Source of the DNA: an uncultured Paracoccaceae bacterium
GTDB lineage: Bacteria > Pseudomonadota > Alphaproteobacteria > Rhodobacterales > Rhodobacteraceae
DNA: 64,000 nucleotides
Assembly (NCBI GenBank): GCA_947498985.1
Contig: CANMMF010000005.1
Span: 124,001 to 188,000, forward strand
Direction of reading: 5' to 3'
The notes under the pieces are model-generated. The model worked only from the letters and a program-made list of their open reading frames with translations, had not been told where the DNA came from and ran no database searches. A program made the position numbers and the translations under genes. Positions 50,357 through 59,759 of this stretch are shown piece after piece (position 1 is the stretch's first letter; each line of letters begins with the position of its first letter).

Positions 50357-51115
50357 TCAGCCCGTGACGCGGCGGAACCGGCGCGATTGCCAGAGCGGCC
50401 AGCCCATGATCTGGCTGACCGTGACAAACCGCATGCCGCGTTGCTTGAGCGTATCAAGCGTGTGCGGCATGGCCTTGACCGTGCCGCTCTGGATGTCGTG
50501 GCTGAGGATGATCGACCCGGGGCGGGAGCCTTTGAGGATGCGCGCGGCAACCGTGTTGGCGCCGGGACGCCGCCAGTCCTGCGGATCGACCGACCACAGG
50601 ATCGTCGGCAGGTTGCGGGCCTCGTACAACATCAGCCGCTGCCGCCGCGAAAACGCGCCATAAGGCGGGCGGAAGGTGACGGGCGGACGCCCGGTGACCC
50701 GGAAGATCGCGTCGGTGGTCCGGTCGATCTCGTTCATCACGCTGGAATTGGAGCGGCGGGAGAGGTCGGGATGGGTCCAGCTGTGATTGCCGATCTCGTG
50801 GCCCTCGGCGGCGATGCGGCGCACGATATCGGGCCAGGTCACCACACGGTTGCCGATCAGGTAGAACGTCGCCCGGATGCCGCGGGCCTTCAGCATGTCG
50901 AGCAGGATCGGCGTCAGCCTGGGGTGGGGGCCGTCGTCAAAGGTCATCGCGACCACCGGGCTCGAGGTGCGCACCGCCATGACCGTCGCCGCATCGCGGG
51001 TGGCGACATCCTTCGGCAAGGCAATGACAGGGGCCGCCAGCGCGGTATCGGGACGGACAAGCGCAATGGCAGCGGTGCCGGCGGACAGAAACGTCCGGCG
51101 TGACAGGTCAGGCAT
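50357..51115 (-). CDS. Polysaccharide deacetylase (NodB domain), exported
   Basis: A 252-residue carbohydrate esterase 4 family protein. A Tat-type signal is suggested by SRRTFLSAGTAAIALVRP. The NodB motifs are VVAMTFDDGPHP (catalytic and metal Asp pair), HEIGNHSWTHPDLS (metal HxxxH) and FRPPYGAFS. These enzymes de-N-acetylate peptidoglycan or extracellular glycans. The start at 51115 begins MPDLSRRTF. Downstream it is convergent with the 87-aa gene. Near two other cell-wall enzymes (DUF882 and an L,D-transpeptidase) but separated from them by tRNA genes. Confidence 0.9.
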   Translation of the reverse strand: MPDLSRRTFLSAGTAAIALVRPDTALAAPVIALPKDVATRDAATVMAVRTSSPVVAMTFDDGPHPRLTPILLDMLKARGIRATFYLIGNRVVTWPDIVRRIAAEGHEIGNHSWTHPDLSRRSNSSVMNEIDRTTDAIFRVTGRPPVTFRPPYGAFSRRQRLMLYEARNLPTILWSVDPQDWRRPGANTVAARILKGSRPGSIILSHDIQSGTVKAMPHTLDTLKQRGMRFVTVSQIMGWPLWQSRRFRRVTG

Positions 51116-51295
51116 GTAAAATTTCCCCGGGCAATCGTGTGACAATAGAGCAGCCCGCCCATCGAACGGCTGCAACAGCCTTTCGGGCAAGCGGTTTTTC
51201 ACCGTGATTGGCGCTGTGCCGGGCGCCCGTGTCCAAGCGGCCACAATTTGCCGCGCAATCGCGGGAAAAACGCATGGGCAGGGCCGGGAAAGCGC

Positions 51296-51324
51296 TTGAC
51301 GACAAAAGGCGGCCTGCCTACAAG
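51296..51324 (+). promoter_or_regulatory. Promoter of the tRNA-Asp pair
   Basis: TTGACG (51296-51301), a 17-base spacer and TACAAG (51319-51324), ~39 bases before the first tRNA. Good -35 and moderate -10 match. Confidence 0.65.
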
Positions 51325-51362
51325 GCCTCTCACGCCGAGGCTCAGCCGCGGATGTGCAGTGA

Positions 51363-51439
51363 GCGGTTGTAGCTCAGTTGGTTAGAGTACCGGCCTGTCA
51401 CGCCGGGGGTCGCGGGTTCGAGCCCCGTCAACCGCGCCA
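51363..51439 (+). tRNA. tRNA-Asp (anticodon GTC), copy 1
   Basis: Acceptor arms GCGGTTG/CAACCGC pair. The anticodon stem CCGGC/GCCGG encloses CTGTCAC, giving GTC. CCA is encoded. 77 bases, identical in sequence to copy 2. A substrate for Tgt (9.1 kb). Confidence 0.97.
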
Positions 51440-51476
51440 CCACTGCCATTCGAACGCCGGACCCCGACACTGGAAT

Positions 51477-51553
51477 GCGGTTGTAGCTCAGTTGGTTAGA
51501 GTACCGGCCTGTCACGCCGGGGGTCGCGGGTTCGAGCCCCGTCAACCGCGCCA
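51477..51553 (+). tRNA. tRNA-Asp (anticodon GTC), copy 2
   Basis: A 77-base tandem repeat of copy 1 after a 37-base spacer; the spacer is not part of the duplication. Both are probably processed from one transcript. Confidence 0.97.
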
Positions 51554-51859
51554 TTCCTCAATCTCTCGAAAATGTTTCGACAGGCGTCATGCGTCGGGCC
51601 GTCGCCCTGATGGCGGTAATTGTCCGCCGTCATCACCGGTTTCTGCGGAAGACGGACAGTCAGAGGCCACGTCCCGACATGGCCAATCCGCTGACACGTC
51701 GCCCGGCCCAGGACAGCAGTCATGCTGGTCGGGTTTTCCGGACTGTGACCGGTCCCCGCATCCCTGCTACATAAAAGAAAGCGCCCCGGAGTTCCGGAGC
51801 GCAGATTGGGACACTTTTGTTGTTTTTTATGTCATGCCCATAGGGCGGGGCGTCGGAAT
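51554..51859. other. Intergenic region after the tRNA-Asp pair
   Basis: About 306 bases. Apart from the leftward DUF882 terminator at 51773-51802, I see no gene or clear signal. Small rightward frames here lack ribosome sites. Confidence 0.4.
51773..51802 (-). terminator. Terminator of the DUF882 gene
   Basis: Read leftwards: GCGCTCCGGAACTCCGGGGCGC (stem-loop at 51802-51781) followed by TTTCTTTTAT. It lies ~57 bases after the gene. Confidence 0.8.
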
Positions 51860-52429
51860 TTACCGGCCCCAGCTGCGGACGGGGCCGCAATCCATATGGA
51901 CGAAATTCGACTTGGAATATCGGCCGACACCGCCGCCGCGGCAGGCCGCCGCTGCCTTGGCGACCTGGCCCACCGACCGCGAGGAGAGCCGCAGATCCGC
52001 GGCCTGACCGCGCAGGTGGCGCGAGTTCTTGGCCACACCGCCGGAGCGCGAGCGGAGCATCGCGTTGGTCTTGGGGCTGCGGTAGCCCGAGATCAGCATG
52101 TACGGCTCCGTCGAATCGAGCAGATTATGGGCCGCCGCCATGATGTCGACCGTGCGCAGGTCGATCTTCTTGACGTCATTCGTACGCCAGTCGCGCATGA
52201 AGTAATTCACCTCTTTCACCGCGTCGGCGATATATTTGCCCTCGACCCAGTAAATCATGTCGATCCGTTCGCCGGTGCGGCCGGAATACATGCGGATGCG
52301 CCGGATATCGCCGCCACCGCGAAGGAACCCGGCGGCGTTGGTATACGTTGGTGCCGCAGTTACTGCTGTTGCCGCGAACGCACCAAGAAGGCCACGCCGC
52401 GTGATGCTGCATGAAGTCATGTTTGCCAT
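51860..52429 (-). CDS. DUF882/YcbK family putative peptidoglycan peptidase
   Basis: A 189-residue exported protein with a Tat-like signal (SITRRGLLGAFAATAVTAAP). The core is an M15-like zinc fold: ISGYRSPKTNAMLRSRSGGVAKNSRHLRGQAADLRL gives the His and Asp ligands, and NFVHMDCGPVRSWGR gives the last His. The family (MepK in E. coli) cleaves peptidoglycan cross-links, including L,D-type bonds, which fits its divergent neighbour, an L,D-transpeptidase. ATG at 52429 is used; a second at 52420 is possible. Confidence 0.88.
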   Translation of the reverse strand: MANMTSCSITRRGLLGAFAATAVTAAPTYTNAAGFLRGGGDIRRIRMYSGRTGERIDMIYWVEGKYIADAVKEVNYFMRDWRTNDVKKIDLRTVDIMAAAHNLLDSTEPYMLISGYRSPKTNAMLRSRSGGVAKNSRHLRGQAADLRLSSRSVGQVAKAAAACRGGGVGRYSKSNFVHMDCGPVRSWGR

Positions 52430-52764
52430 ATTGAAAGCGCCTGTCCCGTGGTCGCTGTTACCTGAATAAGCGCAACGTTGTGCGCGCCTGCCATCTATCC
52501 CCAGATGTGTCTTTTCTATGGCACGAATCGGTGGGGGTCGGAAGGGCGTTTTAACTACGATTGGAGGGATCAAGAGGAAATGCGCAAGAACCCGCCGAAA
52601 GCTCGACACTTGTGTCGGATTTACGCTCAACGCGGCATCGCCGCATCTTGACCATAAAATGACCCGCAAATTGCCCTTTTCTGGCACAAATGTGAGTGGA
52701 CACCCGGGGCGCTTTGTTTCACCGTCACACCCACTGTTTTTTATCGCGCGCGAGAGGATTTGGA
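52430..52764. promoter_or_regulatory. Divergent promoter region of the two cell-wall genes
   Basis: About 335 bases, relatively AT-rich. A perfect dyad, CGACAC-TT-GTGTCG, at 52605-52618 is a candidate operator that could co-regulate the DUF882 peptidase and the L,D-transpeptidase. No confident -35/-10 pair was identified. Confidence 0.45.
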
Positions 52765-54399
52765 ATGAAGCGGATTGAAGGAAAAGGCCTGGGACGCATG
52801 TTGCGCACGGTCGCCATGATCGGCGGGCTATGGGGCGCCTCTTCGGGCGCGGCGCTGGCGCAGGACGGGTTTTCCTTCCAATTCAGCACATTCAGCCAGG
52901 CGGTCGCAGAATCGGTTGGCGAAAACGACGGGCTGGCCGCGTTTTACCGCGATCGTGACTTCGCGCCGCTCTGGACCGGCGGCAGCGCCGAAGATCGCGC
53001 GCGCCGCGTGGCGCTTTTCGAGGCGATCTCGATGGCCGACGATCACGGCCTGCCGGTGGAGCGCTACAATCTCGACCGGCTGCGCGCGCGCATGGCGCAG
53101 GCCAGCAACGGCCGCGAGCGCGGTCTGCTCGAGCTTGAGATCGCGAACACCTACCTGCGCTTTGCGCATGACCTGCAATCGGGAATCATCGACGAGCCGA
53201 GCCGCATCGACAGCGGCATCAAACGGGTTCTTCCGCGCCGCGACGACGCCGAGTTGCTGGCCCGCGTGGCGGAGGGCGACCCGAGGGCGGCCTTCCGGTC
53301 GCTGATCCCGTCGAGCCCGGAATACACCCGCCTGCTGCGCGCCAAGCTGATGATCGAACACAAGATCGCCCATGGCGGCTGGGGGCAGGTGGTGCCCGCA
53401 GGCAAGCTAGAGCCGGGGCAATCGGGCGGGGCGGTGATCGCGCTGCGCGACCGTCTGACCGCCAAGGGCTATCTCAAGCCGCATCTCGGCACCACATATG
53501 ACGCGCGCGTGACCGAAGCGGTGCGCAGCTTCCAGATCGACCACAATCTCGAAGCCGATGGCGTCGCCGGGGCCTCGACCATGCGCGCGATCAACACCGC
53601 CCCCGAAGAGCGGCTGAAATCGATCATCGTCGCCATGGAGCGCGAGCGCTGGCTGAACCTGCCCGAAGGCCGCGGCAAGCGGCACGTGCTGGTGAATCTC
53701 GTCGATTACCACGCGCAGATCATCGACGATGACAAGCTGACCTTCGAGACGAAATCGGTGATTGGCCACCAGGCCCATGACCGCCGCACGCCGGAGTTCT
53801 CCGACGTGATGGAGCATATGGTCATCAACCCCTACTGGTTTGTGCCGCGTTCGATCATCGTCAAGGAATACCTGCCGCTGCTGCGCGCCAACCCGGGCGC
53901 CGTGTCGCATCTGCAGATCATCGACAGCCGGGGCCGGGTTGTGGGCCGGGGCGGGTTCTCGCAGTATTCCGCGCGATCCTTCCCCTATTCGATGCGCCAG
54001 CCTCCGGGGCCGCGCAACGCGCTGGGGTCGGTCAAGTTCATGTTCCCCAACAAGTACAACATCTACCTGCACGACACCCCGTCGCAGCATCTCTTTGCGC
54101 GCGAGGTCCGGACCTTCAGCCATGGCTGCATCCGCCTCGACGATCCGCATGACTTTGCCTACGCGCTGCTGGCCAAGCAGGAGGACCGCCCCGAGCAGTA
54201 TTTCCAGCGCATCCTGAAGTCGGGCGCCAATACCAAGGTGATGCTCGATGAGCCGGTGCCGGTGCACCTGATCTATCGCACGGCGTTCACGCAGGCCAAG
54301 GGTCACATGAATTACCGCGACGACATCTACAATCGTGACGCGAAGATCTGGCAGGCGCTGGCCAATGCGGGGGTGGCCCTGCGCACCGGACGCAGCTAA
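52765..54399 (+). CDS. L,D-transpeptidase, YcbB/LdtD type
   Basis: A 544-residue periplasmic enzyme forming 3-3 cross-links in peptidoglycan. Signal peptide ends near SGAALAQ. An N-terminal scaffold domain (~30-210, AFYRDRDFAPLW) is followed by a peptidoglycan-binding helix domain (~215-290, LKPHLGTTYDARVTEAVRSFQIDHNLEADGVAG). The YkuD catalytic domain has SHGCIRLDDPHDFAYALL, with Cys455 as nucleophile. GAGAGG precedes the ATG at 52765. Divergent from the DUF882 peptidase, suggesting coordinated making and cutting of cross-links. lpxD begins 33 bases after the stop. Confidence 0.93.
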   Translation: MKRIEGKGLGRMLRTVAMIGGLWGASSGAALAQDGFSFQFSTFSQAVAESVGENDGLAAFYRDRDFAPLWTGGSAEDRARRVALFEAISMADDHGLPVERYNLDRLRARMAQASNGRERGLLELEIANTYLRFAHDLQSGIIDEPSRIDSGIKRVLPRRDDAELLARVAEGDPRAAFRSLIPSSPEYTRLLRAKLMIEHKIAHGGWGQVVPAGKLEPGQSGGAVIALRDRLTAKGYLKPHLGTTYDARVTEAVRSFQIDHNLEADGVAGASTMRAINTAPEERLKSIIVAMERERWLNLPEGRGKRHVLVNLVDYHAQIIDDDKLTFETKSVIGHQAHDRRTPEFSDVMEHMVINPYWFVPRSIIVKEYLPLLRANPGAVSHLQIIDSRGRVVGRGGFSQYSARSFPYSMRQPPGPRNALGSVKFMFPNKYNIYLHDTPSQHLFAREVRTFSHGCIRLDDPHDFAYALLAKQEDRPEQYFQRILKSGANTKVMLDEPVPVHLIYRTAFTQAKGHMNYRDDIYNRDAKIWQALANAGVALRTGRS

Positions 54400-54432
54400 G
54401 TCTGTCCCGGCATCCAGCTGCCGGGAGCGACC

Positions 54433-55524
54433 ATGACGCACAGGATTTCAGACATCGCCGCCGCCCTGGGCCTCGCCGCCCGGGGCGACGCGTCTTTGAC
54501 GGTCTCCGGACTGGCCGAACCGGCCTCGGCGCGGGCGGATGAGCTGGCGCTGGCGATGCGCCCGGATTACGCCGAAGGTCTGGCGGCGGGTCAGGCGCGC
54601 GCGGCGATGCTCTGGGCGGATGCGGACTGGCAGTCCTTCGGGCTCAAGGCCGCCATCCTCGCACCGCGCCCGCGTTTTGCCATGGCCGGGCTCTCGGCGA
54701 TGATGGATCCGGGCGCGGGATATGCGCCGGGGATCCACCCGACGGCGGTTGTGGATCCGGAGGCGGAGCTGGGGCGCGATGTCAGCGTCGGGCCGCTTGC
54801 CGTGATCTCCAAAGGCGCGCGGATCGGCGCCGGATCGGTCATCGGGCCGCATTGTTTCATCGGCTGGGATGCCGAGATCGGCGCGGATGCGCTGTTGCAT
54901 GCGGGCGTGCGCATCGGCGCGCGGGTCCGCATTGCCGAGAGGTTCATCGCGCATCCCGGCGCCGCCGTCGGCGCGGACGGGTTTTCCTTTGTCACACCCG
55001 AACCCTCCGGCGTGGAGAAAGCCCGCGCCAGCCTCGGGGCCGAAGGCACCACAAAGGCGCAAAGCTGGGCGCGCATCCATTCGCTGGGCAGCGTCGAGAT
55101 CGGATCGGATGTGGAGCTTGGGGCCAATTCCTGCATCGACCGCGGCACCGTGCGCGACACGCGCGTGGGCGATGGCTGCAAGTTCGACAACCTCGTGCAG
55201 ATCGGCCACAACGTGGTGATCGGCCGCGATTGCCTGATCTGCGCGCAGGTGGGGGTCGCGGGCTCGTCGCGGATCGGCGACAACGTGGTGCTGGGCGGGC
55301 AATCCGGCGTGTCCGACAATCTGGTGATCGGCGACCGCGCGATCCTGGGCGGTGCGTCGGTGGTGCTGTCGAACGTGCCCGCTGGGCGCATGATGCTGGG
55401 CTATCCGGCGGTCAAGATGGACACGCATGTGGAAAGCTACAAGGGCCTGCGCCGTCTGCCGCGGCTCTTCCGTGACGTCGCAGCGCTGAAGAAAGCGGTT
55501 TCAAAGCTGACGGGGAATGACTAA
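54433..55524 (+). CDS. lpxD: UDP-3-O-(3-hydroxyacyl)glucosamine N-acyltransferase
   Basis: A 363-residue lipid A biosynthesis enzyme adding the second 3-hydroxyacyl chain from acyl-ACP. The N-terminal uridine-binding domain (~1-100) is followed by a left-handed beta-helix of hexapeptide repeats ([26 protein letters not shown]...). The catalytic His259 lies in [18 protein letters not shown]. It sits apart from the usual bamA-lpxD-fabZ-lpxA cluster, and is followed by a dedicated ACP and ketoacyl synthase. That suggests acyl supply for lipid A, which is inference. Confidence 0.94.
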   Translation: MTHRISDIAAALGLAARGDASLTVSGLAEPASARADELALAMRPDYAEGLAAGQARAAMLWADADWQSFGLKAAILAPRPRFAMAGLSAMMDPGAGYAPGIHPTAVVDPEAELGRDVSVGPLAVISKGARIGAGSVIGPHCFIGWDAEIGADALLHAGVRIGARVRIAERFIAHPGAAVGADGFSFVTPEPSGVEKARASLGAEGTTKAQSWARIHSLGSVEIGSDVELGANSCIDRGTVRDTRVGDGCKFDNLVQIGHNVVIGRDCLICAQVGVAGSSRIGDNVVLGGQSGVSDNLVIGDRAILGGASVVLSNVPAGRMMLGYPAVKMDTHVESYKGLRRLPRLFRDVAALKKAVSKLTGND

Positions 55525-55560
55525 ATCAGCGCCATGACGCGCTGAATTGGGACCGTTTGC

Positions 55561-55821
55561 ATGGATGTCGAACAACAGGTGATCGCGATCGTCGCAGAGC
55601 AGGCGATGCTGGAGCCGTCGGACGTGACGCTCGACAGCACTCCCGAAGAGCTCGGCATCGACAGCCTTGGTCTGGTCGAGTCGATCTTTGCCATCGAAGA
55701 GACTTTCGACATCTCGGTGCCCTTCAACGCCAATGCGCCTTCCGAAAGCGATTTCGACATCTCCACCGTGGCCCAGATCGTGGCCGGCGTGAAAAAGCTG
55801 ATCGCCGAGCAGAAGGCGTGA
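55561..55821 (+). CDS. Acyl carrier protein (dedicated, not housekeeping AcpP)
   Basis: An 86-residue acidic ACP with the phosphopantetheine attachment Ser35 in ELGIDSLGLVESIFAIEE. It differs from standard AcpP (fuller C-terminus, NANAPSESDFDISTVAQIV), so it is a specialised carrier. The start is the ATG at 55561. Its TGA overlaps the GTG of the ketoacyl synthase. A carrier for an unusual chain used by LpxD or another surface lipid is the best guess. Confidence 0.9.
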   Translation: MDVEQQVIAIVAEQAMLEPSDVTLDSTPEELGIDSLGLVESIFAIEETFDISVPFNANAPSESDFDISTVAQIVAGVKKLIAEQKA

Positions 55822-57026
55822 GGCGCGTCGTCGTCACCGGCGCCGGCACGATCAACCCGCTCGGGGATTCGGTGCCCGCCACGATCGAGGCGATGAAGAA
55901 CGGTGTCTGCGGCATCGGCCCGCTGGAGTTTCGCGATGTCGACCGGCTGGCGATCCGGATCGGCGGGCAGATCAAGGGCTATGACCCCGAAACCGTGTTC
56001 AACCGCCAGCAATTGTCGCTCTACGACCGGTTCACGCAATTCACCCTGATCGCGGCGCGCGAGGCGCTGGCGCAGGCGGGGCTGAGCTTTGCGGGCGATC
56101 TGGCCAACCGCTCAGGTGTGGTCCTGGGCACCTCGGGCGGCGGGCTGGTCACCCAGGACGACAATTACCGCGCGGTCTATGAAGAGGGCAAGAACCGGGT
56201 GCATCCCTTTGTGGTGCCCAAGCTGATGAACAACGCCGCGGCCAGCCATGTCAGCATGGAGTTCAACCTCAAGGGCCCGAGCTTTACGGTCGCCACCGCC
56301 TGCGCGTCGTCCAATCACGCGATGGGGCAGGCGTTCCAGATGATCCGCACCGGGCTTTGCACCGCGATGATCACCGGCGGGTCGGAATCGATGCTGTGTT
56401 TCGGTGGCGTGAAGGCCTGGGAAGGCCTGCGCGTGATGTCGAAAGACGCCTGCCGCCCGTTCTCGGCCACCCGCAACGGCATGGTGCAGGGCGAAGGCGC
56501 GGGGGTCTTTGTCTTCGAGGAGTACGAGCACGCGCGCGCGCGCGGGGCGGAGATCCTCTGCGAGGTGCTGGGTTTCGCCATGACCTCGGACGCCGCCGAT
56601 ATCGTGATGCCCTCCAAACAAGGCGCGGCCCGCGCGATCAACGGCGCGTTGGAAGACGGCCGGATCGACAAGACCCGGGTCGGCTATATCAATGCGCATG
56701 GCACCGGCACCGCGGCCAATGACAAGACCGAATGCGCGGCGGTGGCGGATGTGTTCGGCACCCATGCGGACAATCTGATGATCTCCTCGACAAAATCCAT
56801 GCATGGCCACCTGATCGGCGGCACTGGCGCGGTGGAGCTGCTGGCCTGCCTGATGGCGCTGCGCGACGGTGTGATTGCGCCCACCATCGGCTATGAGGAA
56901 CCCGATCCGGAATGCGCGCTGGACGTGGTGCCCAACGAGGCCCGCGAGGCGGAGGTGGACGTGGTGCTGTCCAACGCCTTTGCCTTCGGAGGCCTGAACG
57001 CGGTTCTGGCGCTGGGAAAAGGGTAG
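55818..57026 (+). CDS. Beta-ketoacyl-ACP synthase II (FabF-like)
   Basis: A 402-residue condensing enzyme. Catalytic Cys162 lies in TVATACASSNHAMG, His294 in NAHGTGTAAND and His331 in STKSMHGHLIGGTGAVE, all intact, so it elongates acyl-ACP with malonyl-ACP. Starts at GTG 55818, overlapping the ACP stop (GTGA); this gives RRVVVTGAGTINPLG, the conserved N-terminus. The gene pair is probably a dedicated elongation module next to lpxD. The product chain is unknown. A hairpin repeat begins right at the stop codon. Confidence 0.93.
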   Translation: MRRVVVTGAGTINPLGDSVPATIEAMKNGVCGIGPLEFRDVDRLAIRIGGQIKGYDPETVFNRQQLSLYDRFTQFTLIAAREALAQAGLSFAGDLANRSGVVLGTSGGGLVTQDDNYRAVYEEGKNRVHPFVVPKLMNNAAASHVSMEFNLKGPSFTVATACASSNHAMGQAFQMIRTGLCTAMITGGSESMLCFGGVKAWEGLRVMSKDACRPFSATRNGMVQGEGAGVFVFEEYEHARARGAEILCEVLGFAMTSDAADIVMPSKQGAARAINGALEDGRIDKTRVGYINAHGTGTAANDKTECAAVADVFGTHADNLMISSTKSMHGHLIGGTGAVELLACLMALRDGVIAPTIGYEEPDPECALDVVPNEAREAEVDVVLSNAFAFGGLNAVLALGKG

Positions 57027-57381
57027 GGGGCGCTGCCCCCTCGGCCTGCGGCCTCACCCCCGGGAATATTTAGAGCCCAAAGAAACCGGGGTGCCGGACA
57101 AGGAACGACCCGCACCGCGCAAACGGTCCGGGCCGGAAGCGCGAGGCTTCTTCGGGCGCGGTCATCGGCGTCCCCGCCTGTACCGCCCATACAATCTGGC
57201 GCATGAACCTGAAGGCCGGGTTAAGACCGGAAACTTTTTTTCGCGCCACCGGGCCAGCCGGACCGACTCCGGTGTTTCTTTGGGCTGAAAGTATTCCCGG
57301 GGAGTCGCAGCTTTGCTGCGGCGGGGCAGCGCCCCAAAAAACCGCACCACCCGCCCCGGGGCGGGACGCCGCGCTCAGCCG
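57027..57381. repeat. Pair of inverted hairpin repeats between the convergent KAS and enolase genes
   Basis: Copy 1 (57027-57090) and copy 2 (57269-57335, opposite orientation) share GGGGCGCTGCCCC, a variable inner hairpin, CCCCGGGAATA and a GCCCAAAGAAAC tail. The inner hairpins differ in sequence (GGCC-TGC-GGCC in copy 1, CGCAGC-TTT-GCTGCG in copy 2) but both fold. Each copy reads outwards from the end of its gene, so they probably act as the 3'-end/terminator of KAS and enolase. A relative occurs at 4034-4109. No gene lies in this 355-base region. Confidence 0.72.
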
Positions 57382-58698
<1,317 letters not shown>

Positions 58699-58755
58699 CT
58701 ATAACACAGGCCGCCGGAAGGCAAACGTTGGCCGTTATCGCTAACACATCCGTTC

Positions 58756-59652
58756 TCAGCGCCCGGGCACCGATGCGGCGTCGCGGGCGGCCTGCCGGGC
58801 CAGCTGGTGTTCGCGGGCGAAGACAAAGAGCCCGGCGCCGAGAATCACGAGCGCGCCCAGAAGGGTCCAGAAATCCGGGCGTTCGCCGAAGACCACAACG
58901 CCAAGCGCGGTGGTGAACACCAGACGCGTGTAGCGGAAAGGCGCCACAACCGCCGCGGGGGCAAGGCGCATCGACAGGGTCACGGCGAGATAGCCGAACG
59001 GCGTGACGAGGATCGCGCCCAGCAGCGGCCAGAGCGCATCCGCGCTCCAGACCATCGGGCGGTCGTCGAAGGTCGCGAAGAGGGCGCCGGGCACGGCGAT
59101 GGACAGGATGCCCCAGGTCGACAGGAACATGGTCGGCAGGCTCGCGGGGGCGACCCGGGTGACCAGATCGCGCGCGGCCAGCGCCGTGACCCCCATCACG
59201 CCGAAAAGCTCCCATCCGGTGAACGCCTCGCCAAAGGGGCGCAGCACCATCAGCATGCCCAGCAGCCCGATGCCGACCGCCGCCCAGCGGCGCGGTCCGA
59301 CGGTTTCCTTGAGCACCAGCGCCGCGCCAAGCGTGACCACCAGCGGCGCGCTTTGCATGATCGCCGCCATCACCGAGAGCGGCACCTTGGCCAGCCCGAT
59401 GACCATGCCGATCGCGCCGAGCATCTCCAGCGCGTTGCGCAGAAGCATCAGCGGCAGGAACAGCTCGCGGCGAAAGATCGCTTCGCCGCGCCGCCGGGCA
59501 ATGGCCGCGAAGATGAGCGCGCCGCCGATGCCCAGACCCAGCAGGATTTGGCCAAGCGAGACATGCAGGCTTGCGGTTTTCACAAAGCCGTCGCCGACCG
59601 CCAGCACCGCCATGCCGAGTACCATCAGCCCGATGGCGCGCAGCACCTGCAT
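58756..59652 (-). CDS. DMT/EamA family transporter
   Basis: A 298-residue inner-membrane protein with ten predicted helices in two EamA repeats (VIGLAKVPLSVMAAIMQSAPLVVTLGAALVLKE in the first half, RLAPAAVVAPFRYTRLVFTTALGVVVFGE in the second). Usually a metabolite exporter; substrate unknown. A tandem array of DnaA-box-like 12-mers lies 40-75 bases upstream of its ATG. It is downstream of glk on the same strand, but the 107-base gap suggests its own promoter. Confidence 0.88.
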   Translation of the reverse strand: MQVLRAIGLMVLGMAVLAVGDGFVKTASLHVSLGQILLGLGIGGALIFAAIARRRGEAIFRRELFLPLMLLRNALEMLGAIGMVIGLAKVPLSVMAAIMQSAPLVVTLGAALVLKETVGPRRWAAVGIGLLGMLMVLRPFGEAFTGWELFGVMGVTALAARDLVTRVAPASLPTMFLSTWGILSIAVPGALFATFDDRPMVWSADALWPLLGAILVTPFGYLAVTLSMRLAPAAVVAPFRYTRLVFTTALGVVVFGERPDFWTLLGALVILGAGLFVFAREHQLARQAARDAASVPGR

Positions 59653-59691
59653 GGCTCAGGGCCTCCCGCAAAATGACGCGGAATAGTCGGT

Positions 59692-59727
59692 TATGGATAA
59701 GTCTGTGGGTAGATCTGTGGATAAATC
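59692..59727. repeat. Three tandem 12-bp DnaA-box-like units
   Basis: Contiguous units TATGGATAAGTC (59692-59703), TGTGGGTAGATC (59704-59715) and TGTGGATAAATC (59716-59727). The last starts with TGTGGATAA, the exact complement of the DnaA box TTATCCACA; the first has one mismatch and the middle has two. All are in one orientation with 12-bp phasing, in a 107-base gap. Confidence 0.68.
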
Positions 59728-59759
59728 CCGCGCTGCGTGTCGGGATCGGTCAATCCGCC

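Noticed and set aside
51342-51554. Antisense ORF with the peptide RLTGLEPATPGVTGRYSNQL, repeated twice, and sense ORF VRVPACHAGGRGFEPRQP
   Set aside because: These are translations of the tandem tRNA-Asp genes, a well-known source of spurious database proteins.
59653-59759. The DnaA-box cluster as a chromosomal origin
   Set aside because: Only three units, no extended AT-rich unwinding region, and none of the usual origin-linked genes nearby.
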